Of a stretch of 64,000 bases of DNA, positions 20,896 through 33,613 are shown piece by piece. The notes below the pieces were generated by a model. The model did no database searches. It saw only the letters and a list, made by a program, of their open reading frames with translations, and was not told the DNA's origin. Source of the stretch: Symbiotaphrina buchneri (taxonomy: Eukaryota > Ascomycota > Symbiotaphrinales > Symbiotaphrinaceae); NCBI GenBank assembly GCA_001599915.1, contig BCIG01000010.1, forward strand, positions 434,001 through 498,000, written 5' to 3'. Each line of letters begins with the position of its first letter. The first letter of the stretch is position 1. Made by a program: the position numbers and the translations under genes.

Positions 20896-22053
20896 TTAAT
20901 TTAAATCTGGCCTCCTGCCGTGCGCCCCCTGCTGCTCCTCCATGTTCTGTAGCTTATCGGAGATATCGATATCCGACATCTGTATATCTTTGTCATCCGT
21001 CCCGTCATCGCTCTCGTGGTCCCGTAGTATCGGAGTTTCGTCGTCGTCCTCGACAAACAACGCCATCATCAGATCCTTCTCCAACGCATCCTCCCTGTTG
21101 ATCACGTCCTCCGGTGCTGGCTGCCAGTCTTGGCCGAGCATGCGTGCAAGGTGGTTCGCTTGGGGCAAGAGGCCCGGTGCCCGTCGGACGATGGCCTTGG
21201 CCACCGCCTCCCATCCGGCCTTGACCGTCGAATCGTCTAGGTGCTCGTCGGACAGCGTTTGCAGCACCTTGAACGCCCGTTGCACGTCCGTTACCGCGCT
21301 GGCCACGAGCTGTTCACGCGTGGCCCGTTTCCATGCCGAGCTTCGGAGATTGGCGACGGTTCGCCCATGCACGGTACGGCGCGTCCCTCTTGGCTTGACG
21401 GGCGGGATCGACATCACGGCGCTGCCTTTGGGGGTGTATCGTCGTCGGGCCGGCGGCTGGACCCCGCCCTTCCCCTTCCCCTTCCCCCTTCCCTTCCCCT
21501 TTCCTGTCGTACCCATAGTGCCGGTTGTGCTTGTCGTGGTCGTGGTCATGGCCGGAGCACCCGAGCTGCCGTCCCCGGACGTGGTGTTGCTATCCTCAAT
21601 AAGTAATTGAATAGGGGCTGTGTATGCCTTCAAGAACGGAGTTGCCTGCACCCATCTCGTTGGTATTTTGTCCAGTATGGATCTTCGTGATAATATGGAA
21701 CTGCTCTAGGCTGACCTCCTCATAGGCTCCTACTGAATCAGTCCTTCCCAATCGCTCCCCTCTTTTCTCTGTGTACAGACCACTAGCCGCAAGTCTTCCG
21801 GTGTCAATGATACATTTGAAGAACAACGGTACAGGAGGTCTACGTACATCCATTCTGTTGAAGTATCGGCGATGATCCGTTGTAATTCTGGGAGTATTTC
21901 CGGCAGCGAAGGGTTAGTAGATGTTCCTTTTGCACGGGCAGACTGAAGAAGGGTTGATGGGGGAAGAGGTGATTTCCAGCGCGAAATGCTTCCATTTGGA
22001 TATCGTGATTCATGGTGCTGGCTGAAGTGTTGAAATCTCGCTCCCACGGTCAA
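20896..22053 (-). CDS. Hypothetical protein, 5' end unresolved
   Basis: I do not recognise this protein. Two minus-strand exons join in phase through an intron at 21706-21780: an upstream exon ending in LTPEDLRLV and an 810-nt last exon (20896-21705). The last exon has a Thr-run followed by a Gly/Lys-only stretch (GKGKGRGKGKGKGG), a basic region, a helical middle part and an acidic, Asp-rich tail. The upstream exon stays open to about 22115 but shows no in-frame ATG near its start, so a further 5' exon is likely. The basic and acidic composition suggests a nuclear protein, which is inference only. Confidence 0.45.
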
Positions 22054-22939
22054 GACGTGTTGTCTTTGTTGGTGGCCGGTTGATAGGGGAGAAAACAGGA
22101 TCGGTCGGAGCAGACTAATCGCTGCTTGTTAGATGTCTTCGCTTCCGATTGCCTTCCCCTGAAGTGTTTTCCATCTTGAGGGGTTGCGCTTTAAGACCTT
22201 ATGGATTGCCATTACTTTAAACCATTGTTAAAAGAGTGGTTCCAGAGTGTTCCAGGCCGTGACAGCCATCTCTATTCCGGTCTAAATGTAGTTTAACCCG
22301 TGCGAGGAAGTTCCCAAAGATGCTTAGAACTTTTTAGTATTTACTAAATATAAGATTCGATACTGGTACCGATGCTGTCTGGTCGACTTCTTCAAGCTCA
22401 TTTAACCGCTTGGCATTTGGCTTAGAAAATGGATAGTCATCAGCTTCTCAAAAAGTGCCCGATGTGAAAGCCCATGTAGGTATGCATATCCAGATATGAC
22501 AAAATGTGAATAGCAAGAAGTGTGAATCATGACTGATATGCATCGTCACCCCGAGGAGTCTCCTGTAGTCCACGGAGACTTTGAACTTACAAATACACCT
22601 TACGAGGTGGAAGCGTAATGTTAGGATCATTCAGACCCTATAAAGGCGGGAAATGAGCCTGATTTATATGTTTTGCGAATTGTTTGCCCTTTTTTTTTAG
22701 CGGACCCCGCACCCTGACTTCACCTTCACCGTGAACCCCTCATCTGATCCACTTGGCTTTTCCATCTGCCGGGCTCAGCAAACAATGCTAACTATGTTGG
22801 GCCTGGGCTACGGGGTTTTAAGGCAATTGCTCTTTACTGCGTCCTGTTCCTTGCACTTGGTGGCTGTGGTCTAAGTGGGCAAGCTGTTGATGTCAGGGCG
22901 GTAAGATCTGGCAGAACCCCTGAACCCCTGAGCCCTCCA
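22054..22939. other. Intergenic region
   Basis: AT-richer spacer between the hypothetical gene and cystathionine beta-synthase. I see no convincing coding frame. Confidence 0.4.
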
Positions 22940-24726
22940 TTACATTCCGCACTTGATGCAACCTCGCTTACCCTGCCTGATCATCCAAGTCAGTAGATCT
23001 ACCTTTGTCACCACAGCGATGGGTTTCAGCTCTTTTGAACTGTCTCGATTACGTTCTGTGACAATGGCAGCACTGTTCCATTCGAAGAAGCGGCTCAAAG
23101 CACTCAATGGAGTGTCCAGAGTGATTTCCACGAATTTACTCCTTTGAGATTGACCTTTGGAACTGGCCTCGCCTTCGGTCATAGCGTTGTTGTTGATATC
23201 CCTTGGATCGGTGACAACCTCCGATATCCTCGTAAAGTCGAACATAACTTCAGATACTGGGCTTTCGCCAGTCGCCCTACCTCGGCTGATCCATCTAAGC
23301 AGGTTGCCCAGTGTGACCAGGCCGACGAGACGTCTGTTGCCAGGATCCAATACGGGAAGCTGGTCGAACCCCTTCTCCCGCATGATTTCTATTGCCTCGG
23401 AACAACTTGAGTTCGACAGGACGCTGGTGACGGGCTTCAGCCTCAATGTCCGAATTGTAGCGCCCTCATATGGATCTTTTGAAGCGCCCCGGGATTTCAC
23501 GGTCGGGGATGACGGAACAGTTGCTGGCGGGGTGGGTGGAAGTAAATCATTGGCAGCCAGCCAGTCATCGTCCACGAACTATGAGAGGCCCAAGTCAGAG
23601 GAGCTGCGTCATCACATAGCGTGTTATGTGTACGCACCTTACTTAGGTAGCTGCGAATACTGTCCGGACAAACAACAACAACGACATCGCCCTTGGATAA
23701 GCCAAGGTCTCTCACGGCGTGTACCGTAGCGGCGAGTGCACTTCCGCTACTGCCACCAACCAGTAATCCTTCCTCTGCGATGAGCCTTCGGGCAAAGGCA
23801 AACGATTCGCGGTCATCGGTTTTGTACCATTTGTCCACGCTGTTCCTGTCCAGTACATCAGGAATAAAATCGTAACCGATACCCTCAACCTTGTAAGGCT
23901 GATTGGCGTGCTCTTGGTTCAGAATCTCCGGTAAGGCTAAGATGGAACCTTGAGGATCTGCGGCAATTATCTTGACATCGGGATTGTGCTTCCTCAGCCC
24001 TCGCGATAAACCGGTTATGGTCCCACCCGTGCCGGCTCCAGAGACAACTGCACTGATCTTACCCTCCGTCTGGGTCCAGATTTCCTCTGCCGTGCCGTAC
24101 TCATGCGCTAGCGGATTGTCTTCGTTTCCATATTGATCCAATATATGTGCATTAGGCAACTCCTTCTCCAACCGCTTGGCGACTCCTATATGGGACTCAG
24201 GGGAATCGTAGGCAGCTTGAGTGGGAGTTCTGATAATGGTTGCATTGAGAGCTCGGAGTACTGCCACCTTCTCGGCAGACATCTTTTCTGGTAGAGTGAT
24301 GATGGTTTTATAGCCTAATGCATGGTCCAGTCAGCGAGGAAAAATCCTGGCCTCTGCGTGGCAGGAAGACTCTCTCACCCTTGACGGCGCCAACCAATGC
24401 TAGCCCGATACCGCTGCTCGCGCTGTCAAACAGGGCTCCATCTCAGCAAGAGACACAACTGCTCACGTATTTCCACTTGTGGGTTCTATCAACGTATCTC
24501 CGGGTTTGATCCTTCCCTTCCGCTCGGCTTCTTCAATCATACGCAAAGCTATCCGATCTTTGACACTGCCACCTGCGTTGAAGTACTCAAGTTTGGCATA
24601 TACAGTGGCTTCAATCCCAAGACTTTGCGGGATCTTGTTGAGCCGGACCATAGGTGTGTTGCCTATCTGTTCGATAATCGAATCCATCACCACGGGAGGC
24701 ATGGCGGGCTTTGTCTTTGTAGACAT
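22940..24726 (-). CDS. mecA: Cystathionine beta-synthase
   Basis: A 539-residue PLP enzyme that condenses serine with homocysteine to cystathionine in transsulfuration. Exons on the minus strand: 24467-24726, 24379-24422 (44 nt), 23638-24314 and 22940-23578. The PLP lysine is K56 in AGGSVKDR, followed by EPTSGNT. The glycine-rich phosphate loop is [11 protein letters not shown], and [11 protein letters not shown] lies near the end of the catalytic domain. After about residue 330 come two CBS repeats, including FDQLPVLD and [12 protein letters not shown]. There is no N-terminal haem-binding domain, as in fungal enzymes. mecA is the A. nidulans name for this enzyme. Confidence 0.93.
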
Positions 24727-25551
24727 GATGATCTGCGTATATCTAGACCGATCTGAAAGCTGTCAAGCGTTGGCACGGTATCAGGGACGACGAACACGGA
24801 GTATTTCGTCCAACCGAGGGTGAATGCAGAATTCGTTGTGAATATGTAGAGAACGAACTGAACTTCAGTACATCTGATGCCCCATTACGAAGTATATTCT
24901 TTTGGGTACCGGTAGCTACGATGTATACTTTAAGGTTGGTACGAGATCACGAAATCACAGGCCCAGACGTGACGTGATCTGCGTCTGACCAACTAGCGTA
25001 AGGTACCTTAGCCTATAAAGATAAGATATGGTTTGAGTGCACGATTTACTCGCATCCAGCAAAAGAAAGGGATGATAGCGCCGCATAAAGCGCGGCCGCT
25101 TAGGAGTGGAGGAATTCTGACCAATGATCGCTTTTGAATCAGCAGCTAGGTCAACTTTTTGGGAGGCAATTCCCTAATCCCCGGGAACGCTATTCAACTA
25201 AGGCATTCATGCCTCATCCGAGTACCGGTACCCGCGTTAGTTGAGGTTCTAATCGCAATCTCGACGTCCGAGAACGAGTCAACATTGACGCCTGCGGCGG
25301 CGTTTTTCCGTACTTCCTCATTGGCAAACGCTTCAAATAGACAACAGGAACATGATCAGGCGAAGATGTCGCGCACCATTATCGAATACATGAGCGGGCT
25401 GGCTACCCTTCTTCCGCTTCCTGCTCCTCTAGTCTCTTTTGGCTGGCGCCGAATCACATTTCCGGCACTCTCCCCAGATATTCAACGTGTTAACATCGTG
25501 CACACGGGCCTGCATGCTCCTCGATCACTATTTCACTAACGGATACTCTGT
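24727..25551. other. Upstream region of cystathionine beta-synthase
   Basis: No gene seen. It contains a perfect TAAGGTACCTTA palindrome at 24999-25010. It also holds the 3' flank of the antiporter gene. Confidence 0.5.
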
Positions 25552-27265
25552 CTAGCCAGTCGACTCCGAAGTATTATTCGAACCGGGTTCCGGGTTGGGA
25601 TAATACCATGTGGTTACGGCGACGATGATGTAGACAATGACGCAAAGCGATCCTTCCAGGTAGTTGCTCTTGCCGTCCCTGAGGAAATTGCCAACAACAA
25701 GAATGGCCAGGATCAGAATAACCATCATGAATATCTCGAAATTGAGATCCATGTCCTTGTGAAGACCCCACCCCGCTATCACAACGAGCGGGGCGTTCAA
25801 CAGCGCCGTCTGGATTGTCGCCCCGAGCACATGGGACAATGCGAAATTCATCTGATCATCCCAGGCTTCATCGACGGCCGTGAGATGCTCTGCCGCCTTT
25901 TCCACAAGGGGCACGAGAATGAGGCCAATGAAGTTGTCGCTGACGCCCCGTTCCTCAACAACGTACGTGATCTGCTGGACGAGGAATACTGCAAGCATCG
26001 AGACGCAGGTCAGCGAGATGCCCAGGGCAACAATACATTCGATCAAGGTCAGTTTATCCTTGGCCAGATCCTTGTGCCTGTCTATCCCACACGTAAGCCT
26101 TGGTTCTATCGACAGCGCTGGATGAGGTCACCTTTGTCTTTCGCTTCATCTTCCTCAAGGACTCGGTCATATATTCCATGATGTGATCTCATCTGGAAGT
26201 AGACATAACTTTCAGATAATATCAGCCGCAGAATTCGTACCATGGTTGGAGCAAAGAAAGACTGACATGAAAAAGGCGACAAGGAGCAGAACGGCGGTGA
26301 CGCGGCTGATCTTCAAGACCTTGTCACGCAAAGCAGCTTCTCCTTGGACTACAGCGCTGCCTTGCAGAGCAGTATAGAAAGCCGAAGGAATCAAGAGCCC
26401 CATGCCAGCTACTAGAAGCAACCCGCTGCCGACTTCGCTGACTACTTCGTCGAATTTCTGTTCCTCCTGCCTGAGACCGCCAACAAAGAAACATAGTCCG
26501 AGACAGAGGAGCAGATTAGCTAATATCGAACCAAGGATTGCGGATTGTATCACGGCGATGAGATTGCCATTTTCATCGTTGTGCAACAGGACCATGAATA
26601 GCACAATCTCCACTAGCGAGCCCAGCGTTGTTTCGAGGACAACACCTAGGACTTTTGGCAGCTTCCGGGCCAACTCCTGGCCAGCAAACCCAAGTAGGCT
26701 GCCGACTTGTTAGAAGTCAACGAATCGAGCGGCAAGGATACGTACTTCGCTGAAGGTACCATGGCAATGTAGTTCAGTCTGCAGCTAGTCATTACAGAAT
26801 CCTGGAAGGGAAGAAAAAGATCGCTCACATGAAAATCCAAAGGTGTAGGTCTGGCCGAGCGAAGTGCTATCATTGATACAGTCAGTAAGACGACCCGCCT
26901 ACACGAGGGTTAGAAGCGCACGATTGCAATAGCCGCTGGCACAAAAGGCCAAAGGATGTTGACGGCCTTGGATGCTGTACTGGTGCTGCGGAAGCAAATC
27001 CTCAAAAACTGCCAGGGGTGGATGCCATGACGACCGCTGGTGCATATCAGTACCGGAGGCAGAAAGAAACGGTGGAGTGCTACCTTTCACCGTCCGGCTT
27101 AATTCGCCGGGCGACTTGATGGCCTATATGACTGTACATAGGAAGCCGATCTTGTGGTCCGCTGCCGTTCGCTGGAATGGGAGGCCCTGACGCAGGGTTG
27201 ATGGCAGGACTGAAGTTTTCCTCTGCAGCGCCATTGCGCTCTGCAGGTTCGCCTCTGTGAGACAT
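25552..27265 (-). CDS. Vacuolar Ca2+/H+ antiporter (CAX family, VCX1-like)
   Basis: A 468-residue polytopic exchanger that loads Ca2+ into the vacuole in exchange for protons. Seven exons, minus strand: 27084-27265, 26922-27036, 26829-26866, 26746-26778, 26267-26698, 26132-26208, 25552-26081, all phase-consistent. Two exons are only 38 and 33 nt. The CAX repeats are visible: ANLLGFAGQELA with GVVLETTLGSLVEI in the first half and SDNFIGLILVPLVEKAAEHL in the second, separated by an acidic EEDEAKDKD linker. The N-terminal 60 residues are hydrophilic and cytosolic. Aspergilli have several paralogues, so no individual symbol is given. Confidence 0.9.
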
Positions 27266-28376
27266 AGTGTATTCCAGTGGCAAGGAGGGCAGGTGCTTGT
27301 TTGCCGCCCAGAAGCCTAAATCAATACAAGGTGCCTGGTATGTCTGGGACGGGCGATGTAGAAATAGGAAGATGGAGGATGGCGTTCATCGAAGAGGCGG
27401 CCTTTGGGAGGCAGAGGTGGTTCTGACCTGTTACCTACCTCGACGTGAAGGTGAGGTATAAATCTATGGCACGATAGATGTGCAAACAGGGTCAGCGCTT
27501 CTAGGCCGGAGCCGTGACGGTGAGGCTGCAACCTGGATTTCGTTGATTCACATCTTCTCTTGGCGCTGCAGCCAAGCCCAGGCCAGGGTTAACCTGAAGC
27601 AAACTGCAAGGCGTTGTTGGGGACATAAGGGTAACGACAAAAATAATGAGGAGGCCAAGCAGTCCCCTATCGGGTGGTCATAGCAGGACGATAAGATCGC
27701 TACAGGATCATTGCAATTAAGCAGGGGATACGTGATACGTGGGCATTGAAGGGCCGGCAGTACTCGTCGATTATCTGTCTACCTACCTCTGCGATATGGT
27801 CAGTCCCTTTTCCTGCAAATGATATCTCGATCATGCCGAATATCAGTTGAAGTGTCTTGAGGGAAAGAGAGACAGGCTACCTTACTATTCAGGAATACCT
27901 TATCTGAAGGTAGTAGTACCCTGAGGAACCTAAGGTACCTATCTGCCTTAGCTGTTGCACAACGAGGTATTTCAGTAGAAAGGAAGGCCGTAGGGTAGGT
28001 ACATTTATGCTGTCAGGGGCCTTATGAACCCTAAGTAGCATTTTCAACTTTACCGCTGCGGAGCAGATGCGGTGCAAAATACTCGTAAGTAAGGTACCTT
28101 TACGTACCTTTACCCTTCGTTGTTGAACATGCAAACACATCTGTCTGACGGTCACGCTAAGACGCGAAAGCACGTGACTATTTTGGCGATTCAACCAATC
28201 ATTGATTGAGAAGAATGCCATCTGCCGACGAAGATGATGCCGATAAGATAAGGGAAGACAAGGAAGACCCGTGCCGTCCTCCATGCAAGTCGAGCCTCAG
28301 GAGCTTCATTTTGACCAAGTCCGAGCGCCTACTCACCCCAAAACCCTCTCTCCGGTGCCCGCGGTCGCCAGTAGTT
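27266..28376. other. Divergent promoter, antiporter / HAUS3-like gene
   Basis: About 1.1 kb without a supported gene. The stretch 27890-28115 is rich in ACCTTA/TAAGGT motifs, including TAAGGTACCTTT near 28090. The coding frame of the next gene is open back to 28215, where an alternative ATG lies. Confidence 0.45.
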
Positions 28377-30058
28377 ATGGCCGTGTCTCAGCAGCACTTG
28401 CGCCATTTGTTGACAGTCTTGACTGATCGCAACATCAACATTGGCCGTGATGACCTTGAATGGGCGTTCGAGTCCTCGCAGACAAACTCACAGGTCGTCG
28501 AATGGATAGACAGAGATCTGGGAGAAGAGACTCTGCTCTCGAAGGAGGAACTGCAGTTGTTAGTATCCACGGTATCTCTTACAATATCACTGACCCGGAC
28601 AGATACTCCAAGTTGGAAGCCAACGGTACTGTGCGGAAGCTTGAGTCAAGCTACGACTTGTCTTTGATTCGACCCCTGACGGAAAACCACTTGAGGGAGG
28701 CCATTCCAGCACTACAAGACTCGACAGCGGTTATTGAGAAGCAGACTGAAACCCTAAGAATGCAGCGGGAGGCTCTTTCTTCCATGATGCACGAACGCAA
28801 CGACATGCAAGCCTCCCGTGCACACGAGTCTGCGCGGACGTTGAGAAAGCAGGCTCTAGAGAGTGAGCACGTGGGGATTACTGTGACTTTCACTCTGTCC
28901 CTGCTACGAGGGTTTAACTAATCTTTAACAGACAGACGACCTGGCCGAGGAAGTCTCAACAAGGCTATCGACGGTGCACCAGCAACTGCAGGCCTCGTGG
29001 GCCAGTGCCAGACAATTAATAAGCGATGTTATCAGGTCCGATGATCGTACATTGGCACAACTCGAGATTAATTCACAGCAGTTACTTGATCATGAGCCTG
29101 AAAGGGAACGTTTACTCGAACGGGCCAAGTCCCTCACCAACGTATTTGCGGACTTGACCGCCGAGAAAATTCGCATCAAACTTGACCGTATATACCTGGA
29201 AACTGAGGACAGGCCTTTGCCGAAAGGCGCTGGGCAACACTTAGCGGATGATTCCTTCGGGTTCGAAGCACTGAAACAAGAAGTCGAGGTGCTTTACACA
29301 GAGATCGAATCGGTAGCCCAGATGTCGGCCAGGAGGGCTTACGAAGGGCCAATAATGGTGCAGATCAATAAGGCCAGGGCCCAGGAACAGGTGCTGATCT
29401 TGGAACTTGCAGACTATGTCGGTCTGGCTCTCCTATTTAAGTGGCGCATTGCTGATAATTTCAGGTTACTTCGGTCCTGCAACATCTTACGTACAAGTTA
29501 CAGGCTATCCTTTCGCGGGTTGATGACTGCAAGTCAGTCGATGAGATCGTCCGTGCCATGACGCCATTAGTGCTTTCAGAAGTTGTCGGGACCCCGTCGG
29601 AGGTACTAGAGCCGGAGAGAACTTCCGGGCTTACAGATCCGGACCTCGATGGGGACAGCAGGGATATTGAAGAGCAGTTCCTGCATCGCATCGGGCTGTC
29701 AAGATCGCCACCGGACCATACAGATGATACGAGTCTCCGCTTTTCTCAAGTTCTAGAACACGCAGCACATCTGCAAAGCATTGGGGTGAACGTCGAGACT
29801 AGCATCCGCGCTGATGTCTTAGAGTCCACTGAGTCCGCGTTGGAGGCAGTGGAGAAGCTCTACCATAAGATCTATAGTGATTCCCCGGACTGCGCTACTA
29901 GCCTCGTGGACAACAGACTGCGGCAAGACCTGGAGACTATAGAAGAACAGGTTCACAACGTCGGAGAACGGATGAGCAGGATCGACCTTCAGATACTGGC
30001 ACGTAAGGATGTGAAACATGACCAGTTTGTGCAACGCTGGTCTGAGAGAGGTCTTTGA
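28377..30058 (+). CDS. Coiled-coil protein, HAUS augmin-like subunit 3
   Basis: A 505-residue, largely helical protein, exons 28377-28558, 28603-28862, 28936-29417 and 29465-30058. The N-terminal 60 residues (NINIGRDDLEWAFESS, a short gap, then VVEWIDRDLGEETLLSKEEL) resemble the HAUS3 N-terminal domain. The rest is long heptad-rich coiled coil with Glu, Gln, Arg and Leu, and no membrane segment. HAUS3 is a subunit of augmin, which recruits gamma-tubulin to spindle microtubules. The match is by pattern only. An in-frame ATG at 28215 would add 54 residues; I prefer 28377 because the domain starts there. Confidence 0.65.
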
Positions 30059-31134
30059 GGGAACTATAACAGTAGGATCTTCCGGGCTTTCGGCCATCGG
30101 GCGGCGGACAGGCGGATGATATTGGGGCTGGGCATCGCATTCCGTACGAGGAAACGGGTGGTGGGATGTTGCAGTCGATGCACCGACAGAAGGGGGATGG
30201 ATACTCGCATGATGACGGGACGGGGGCGGCTTAGAGGCCATGAAGGAGCAAGGCAATCAACAATCGTATCCTCATTTTGTCCTCCACATTCCAAAGGTAT
30301 GCCCTTTTCTTATTTTCGGAAAGTCCTTCGGTTTTGCGCGTTTAGCTGAGCCAGACAGGGGCCTGGGGGAGGTACGAGTAAGGCAGAAGGTATTTACCTA
30401 CTCGCTTCACCTATTATTGCTCGCTAGGTACCGTACTGTACGGGTAGGCAGCTGAGGGACGGCAGCACAGCCCCGGGGCTGCTTGAGGTGCTATTGTCAT
30501 GAGGACTCCAAGCGAGATACAAAAAGAAAGAGTCATCCTGGAGAATTTTTTTGGATACTCTAAACACCGAGTAAAACACTTTATGCTACCTTGGTATACT
30601 CGTGGTCGCCACAAGTGCTGCGCCCAGAGCGACTCAGCCTTGTTTGTTGGGTGATACCCGCACAGTGAGATGGATCGGATCATCTCCGCCCTGTTCACCG
30701 CCCTGGAGCTTACACGTACCGTACCTACCTTACGGAGTACAGAGTACCTTACCTTACCTCACCTTGCAGTGACTCTGCCACATGATGCGCCAGCAAGGAG
30801 AAAGGCACCGGCCCAGGTTTATAAAAGCTGAGAGTATCATGCGAGGAGCAGCGCAAACTACACGAAATAGCGACCAGTTTCTCCTGAGCCCCCGAGCACG
30901 ACGACATTGGCCCCATGTCCCGTCGAACCTGATACGATGCTGCTTGCACTTGTCACCCACCTTCTCCAGCCTCGCGTATCTGGAGAGGAGAGGGAAGGCC
31001 CGTCGAAAGCTTGTCGCCCGAGTGACGGCTGCAGGTCCGGAGGCGGACATCGACCTGAGACGTCTTTTGAGTGGACGCACCCCGGCGCGACGTCAAGACA
31101 CACCCGGTAGAAAGCCACAGCCCGGAGAAATCTT
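30059..31134. other. Intergenic region
   Basis: No supported gene. Short repeats of GTACC/GGTAC and TACGGAGTAC lie around 30715-30765. Confidence 0.4.
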
Positions 31135-32229
31135 ATGTGCGTCACCGAAATCATCACCGATGTTTACCCCGATGGACATCGTCAAGAGCGACAACTGTTC
31201 CAACCATGTGAGCATGCCAGGGGTGATCAACCATGCAGAGTGCATCACCTCTTTCGCTCTGGAGACCGATATGTCCCTTACCACCGACCTCCATACCAAG
31301 GCCCACTCGTGGCCGATGTTGACGAGCGCACACGCCAAGGGAGATCGTCTAACAGCAGTGTGCAGGGAAGGAGACGTCAGTACTTGACAAAGGATACAAA
31401 GATCCTGTTCGAATGGAGTACCCCCAGTTTCGGGAGCAAGAACAAGAAGAAAACGCATGGAGGCGTGGAAAGCCGAAAGGAAGATGTCAGATGCCGCCCA
31501 GATGCCGGACGACCAAGTCACAGCTCTGCAGCAATGGCTGTTCCCATTGCAAGGAACATTGAAGTCCATCATCCGCCTGGACCGCTAAGCCCGGTAGTCC
31601 TTGACGAGCGGAGACAGGATTCGGTGCACCCACAGGCAGCGATGCAGGCCGGTACGGACCCAGGGTGGCTTTTCACGCCGACGCCACCCTACACCGCAGA
31701 TGGTCACCTGAACGCCGGTAATGAGCGGCTTCGCCATCAGCTCCTGCAGGAGAGAGACCGCAGGCTTCGAGCTGAGGATGAGCGGCGTCGGGCGGAGGCA
31801 GATAGAGATGGTATCATAAGAGACCGAGATCGTCGATATGCTGCCGAAAGAGAACGTCAACTTGAACGGGAGCGCGAATTGAGAGCGAGAGATCGATCCC
31901 GAAAAGAGCGCCTCGAGGCTGAATTCCAGCAGATGGCACTTGAACGCGAGCGGGCGGCTGGAGCTGCGTACGCTGTCCTAGGAGGCCGGCGAGCTGCAGA
32001 AAGGCCACGCCCAGTGCTCGTTCACGACGAAAGACCGAGGTTGACACGCGGCAGGAGCCACCGTGACGGAGGCAACCTGCGTTTTACTGACCCAAGGGCA
32101 GAGGAAGACTGGAGAGGACCAGAAGTGTGGCAACGACGAAACCACGAGGCATCCGCACCGCGACGGCGTACCTTCCATGAGCACCAGCGCCGAAGATATC
32201 CTACCGATATGGGTGTGGACTGGCCATGA
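31135..32229 (+). CDS. Hypothetical Arg/Glu-rich protein with YPDG N-terminal motif
   Basis: A 364-residue open frame with no intron needed. The first 35 residues (VTEIITDVYPDGHRQ, later HARGDQPC) resemble a short domain seen in many uncharacterised ascomycete proteins. The middle is low complexity. Residues 195-295 form a strongly charged Arg/Glu helix (RDRRLRAEDERRRAEADRD and similar) that would be a coiled coil or single alpha-helix. The C-terminus is basic. No enzyme motif is visible and I do not know its function. Confidence 0.6.
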   Translation: MCVTEIITDVYPDGHRQERQLFQPCEHARGDQPCRVHHLFRSGDRYVPYHRPPYQGPLVADVDERTRQGRSSNSSVQGRRRQYLTKDTKILFEWSTPSFGSKNKKKTHGGVESRKEDVRCRPDAGRPSHSSAAMAVPIARNIEVHHPPGPLSPVVLDERRQDSVHPQAAMQAGTDPGWLFTPTPPYTADGHLNAGNERLRHQLLQERDRRLRAEDERRRAEADRDGIIRDRDRRYAAERERQLERERELRARDRSRKERLEAEFQQMALERERAAGAAYAVLGGRRAAERPRPVLVHDERPRLTRGRSHRDGGNLRFTDPRAEEDWRGPEVWQRRNHEASAPRRRTFHEHQRRRYPTDMGVDWP

Positions 32230-33613
32230 TAGACTGGAGTCGAGCGGTGGTATGTCATGAGGTGAGTGGGTGAGTACTTATGGAGATTGAGAATGGCGAA
32301 GATGAGAGCAGCACTGAGGAGCAGAAGAAGAAGAACAAGGACAAGAAGAAGAAGGAAAAGGAGAAGGAAAAGGACAGTAGTCGTCATTTGCGTATTAGGA
32401 GGTCCCGTCGTTCTATGCCTTGAGGAGGGAGCTTTATTTCGGGCTTGTACGCTACATGACTGGTGTTTTTACCTACCTTACCTTTCCTCCCCGCTTGCTT
32501 TATATGAAGTACTCCAGTCCCAATGCCGATGGTGATTGAATTATGATGGTGTAGGATGATGACTGATGATGGATCGCTCCACGCAGAATAAGGCAGGGGA
32601 TGTAGATGACAGGATCACGCAATGCAGAGCCAGTGCCTTGGAGTAAGGTACAGTAAGGTACACTTACTTCTTAATTTGTGGAGTAGTAACCAGGGGAAGG
32701 GGTACGTGGTACTGTACGGAGTTACTGACTTGTACGAAGTATCTTACCGTAGTCGGCGTTCTAGAACCGAGGCCAACCCCGCACCGGCACCTGACAGGAG
32801 AGTGGAGGCGACGGCCTGGCGGGCTGGTGCGCCGCTTCAAGTTACGGCGTGTAGGTGTACACTGTAGAAATGAATACATACCTCAGGGTACATATCCTGC
32901 AAGTCACTTGGGTTCATCTCCCCCGCCTGCCAAGTTAGGCAAAAGTAGATCGATGTACCCACCTTGCTTGCCCTGCATGAAATCCAAAGTCGTCCGTCGC
33001 TTTTTGCCTCGGCCTCGCTACCTAGGCTGTGCCCAGTTCTCCCGCCTGGATCAGGTACCTAAGGTAATTCCGTACTTCCCATCTCCAATCCGCTCCTCGC
33101 TCATTCACTCACTCACTCACTCACTCACTCACCCGCTCTATAAGGTAAACAATCCTCCTTCTCTCCATCCTTCATCCTCCTCTATCCGACATCTCATCTC
33201 CCCTGACCCCTGAGTTACACACTGCCCTGCCGCGTTCCTGGGCCAAGCCAGGCATCCTTCCATTGCACCCCACCTGCGGTATAAATCAGACTACCCATAG
33301 TTCGCGTGCGCGGGGGACCCACTTTGTCCGATATATTCTTCGCTGCCTTCCGTCCCGTCCTCTCGCTCACTCTTCACAGAACAGCAGTCAGCCTCCAGTG
33401 AGCTACCTATCTGCATAATAACGGTTCTCGAGCAGGGCTCGCATCCGCTTCGTTCCATGTGGAATTAACGGCCATGCTCCTGCCCCACCGAGAGCCTATA
33501 GAACGCCCTCGTTGGCCCACCATCCACCTCCGCAACAGCGTCAAAACGTGACACACCCTCCTCCCCGAGGACAGCAGTGCCCATCGGGTGGTCTATAGCT
33601 TTTACACCTCGCC
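32230..33613. other. Intergenic region upstream of the cyclin gene
   Basis: 1.4 kb with no supported gene. It holds a purine-rich GAA/AAG tract (32321-32375), GGTAC-type motifs around 32645-32750 and a CACT microsatellite. CT-rich sequence before the cyclin ATG suggests a long 5' UTR. Confidence 0.45.
33106..33132. repeat. (CACT)n microsatellite
   Basis: Almost seven perfect CACT units in 27 bp, visible directly, about 480 bp before the cyclin ATG. Confidence 0.9.

Noticed and set aside
28215-28376. Upstream ATG for the HAUS3-like gene
   Set aside because: It is in frame, but the extra 54 residues are low complexity and the domain begins at 28377. It is not excluded.
30782-31387. Plus-strand open frame overlapping the start of the YPDG protein
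   Set aside because: It overlaps the better frame at 31135 and shows no motif or plausible composition.
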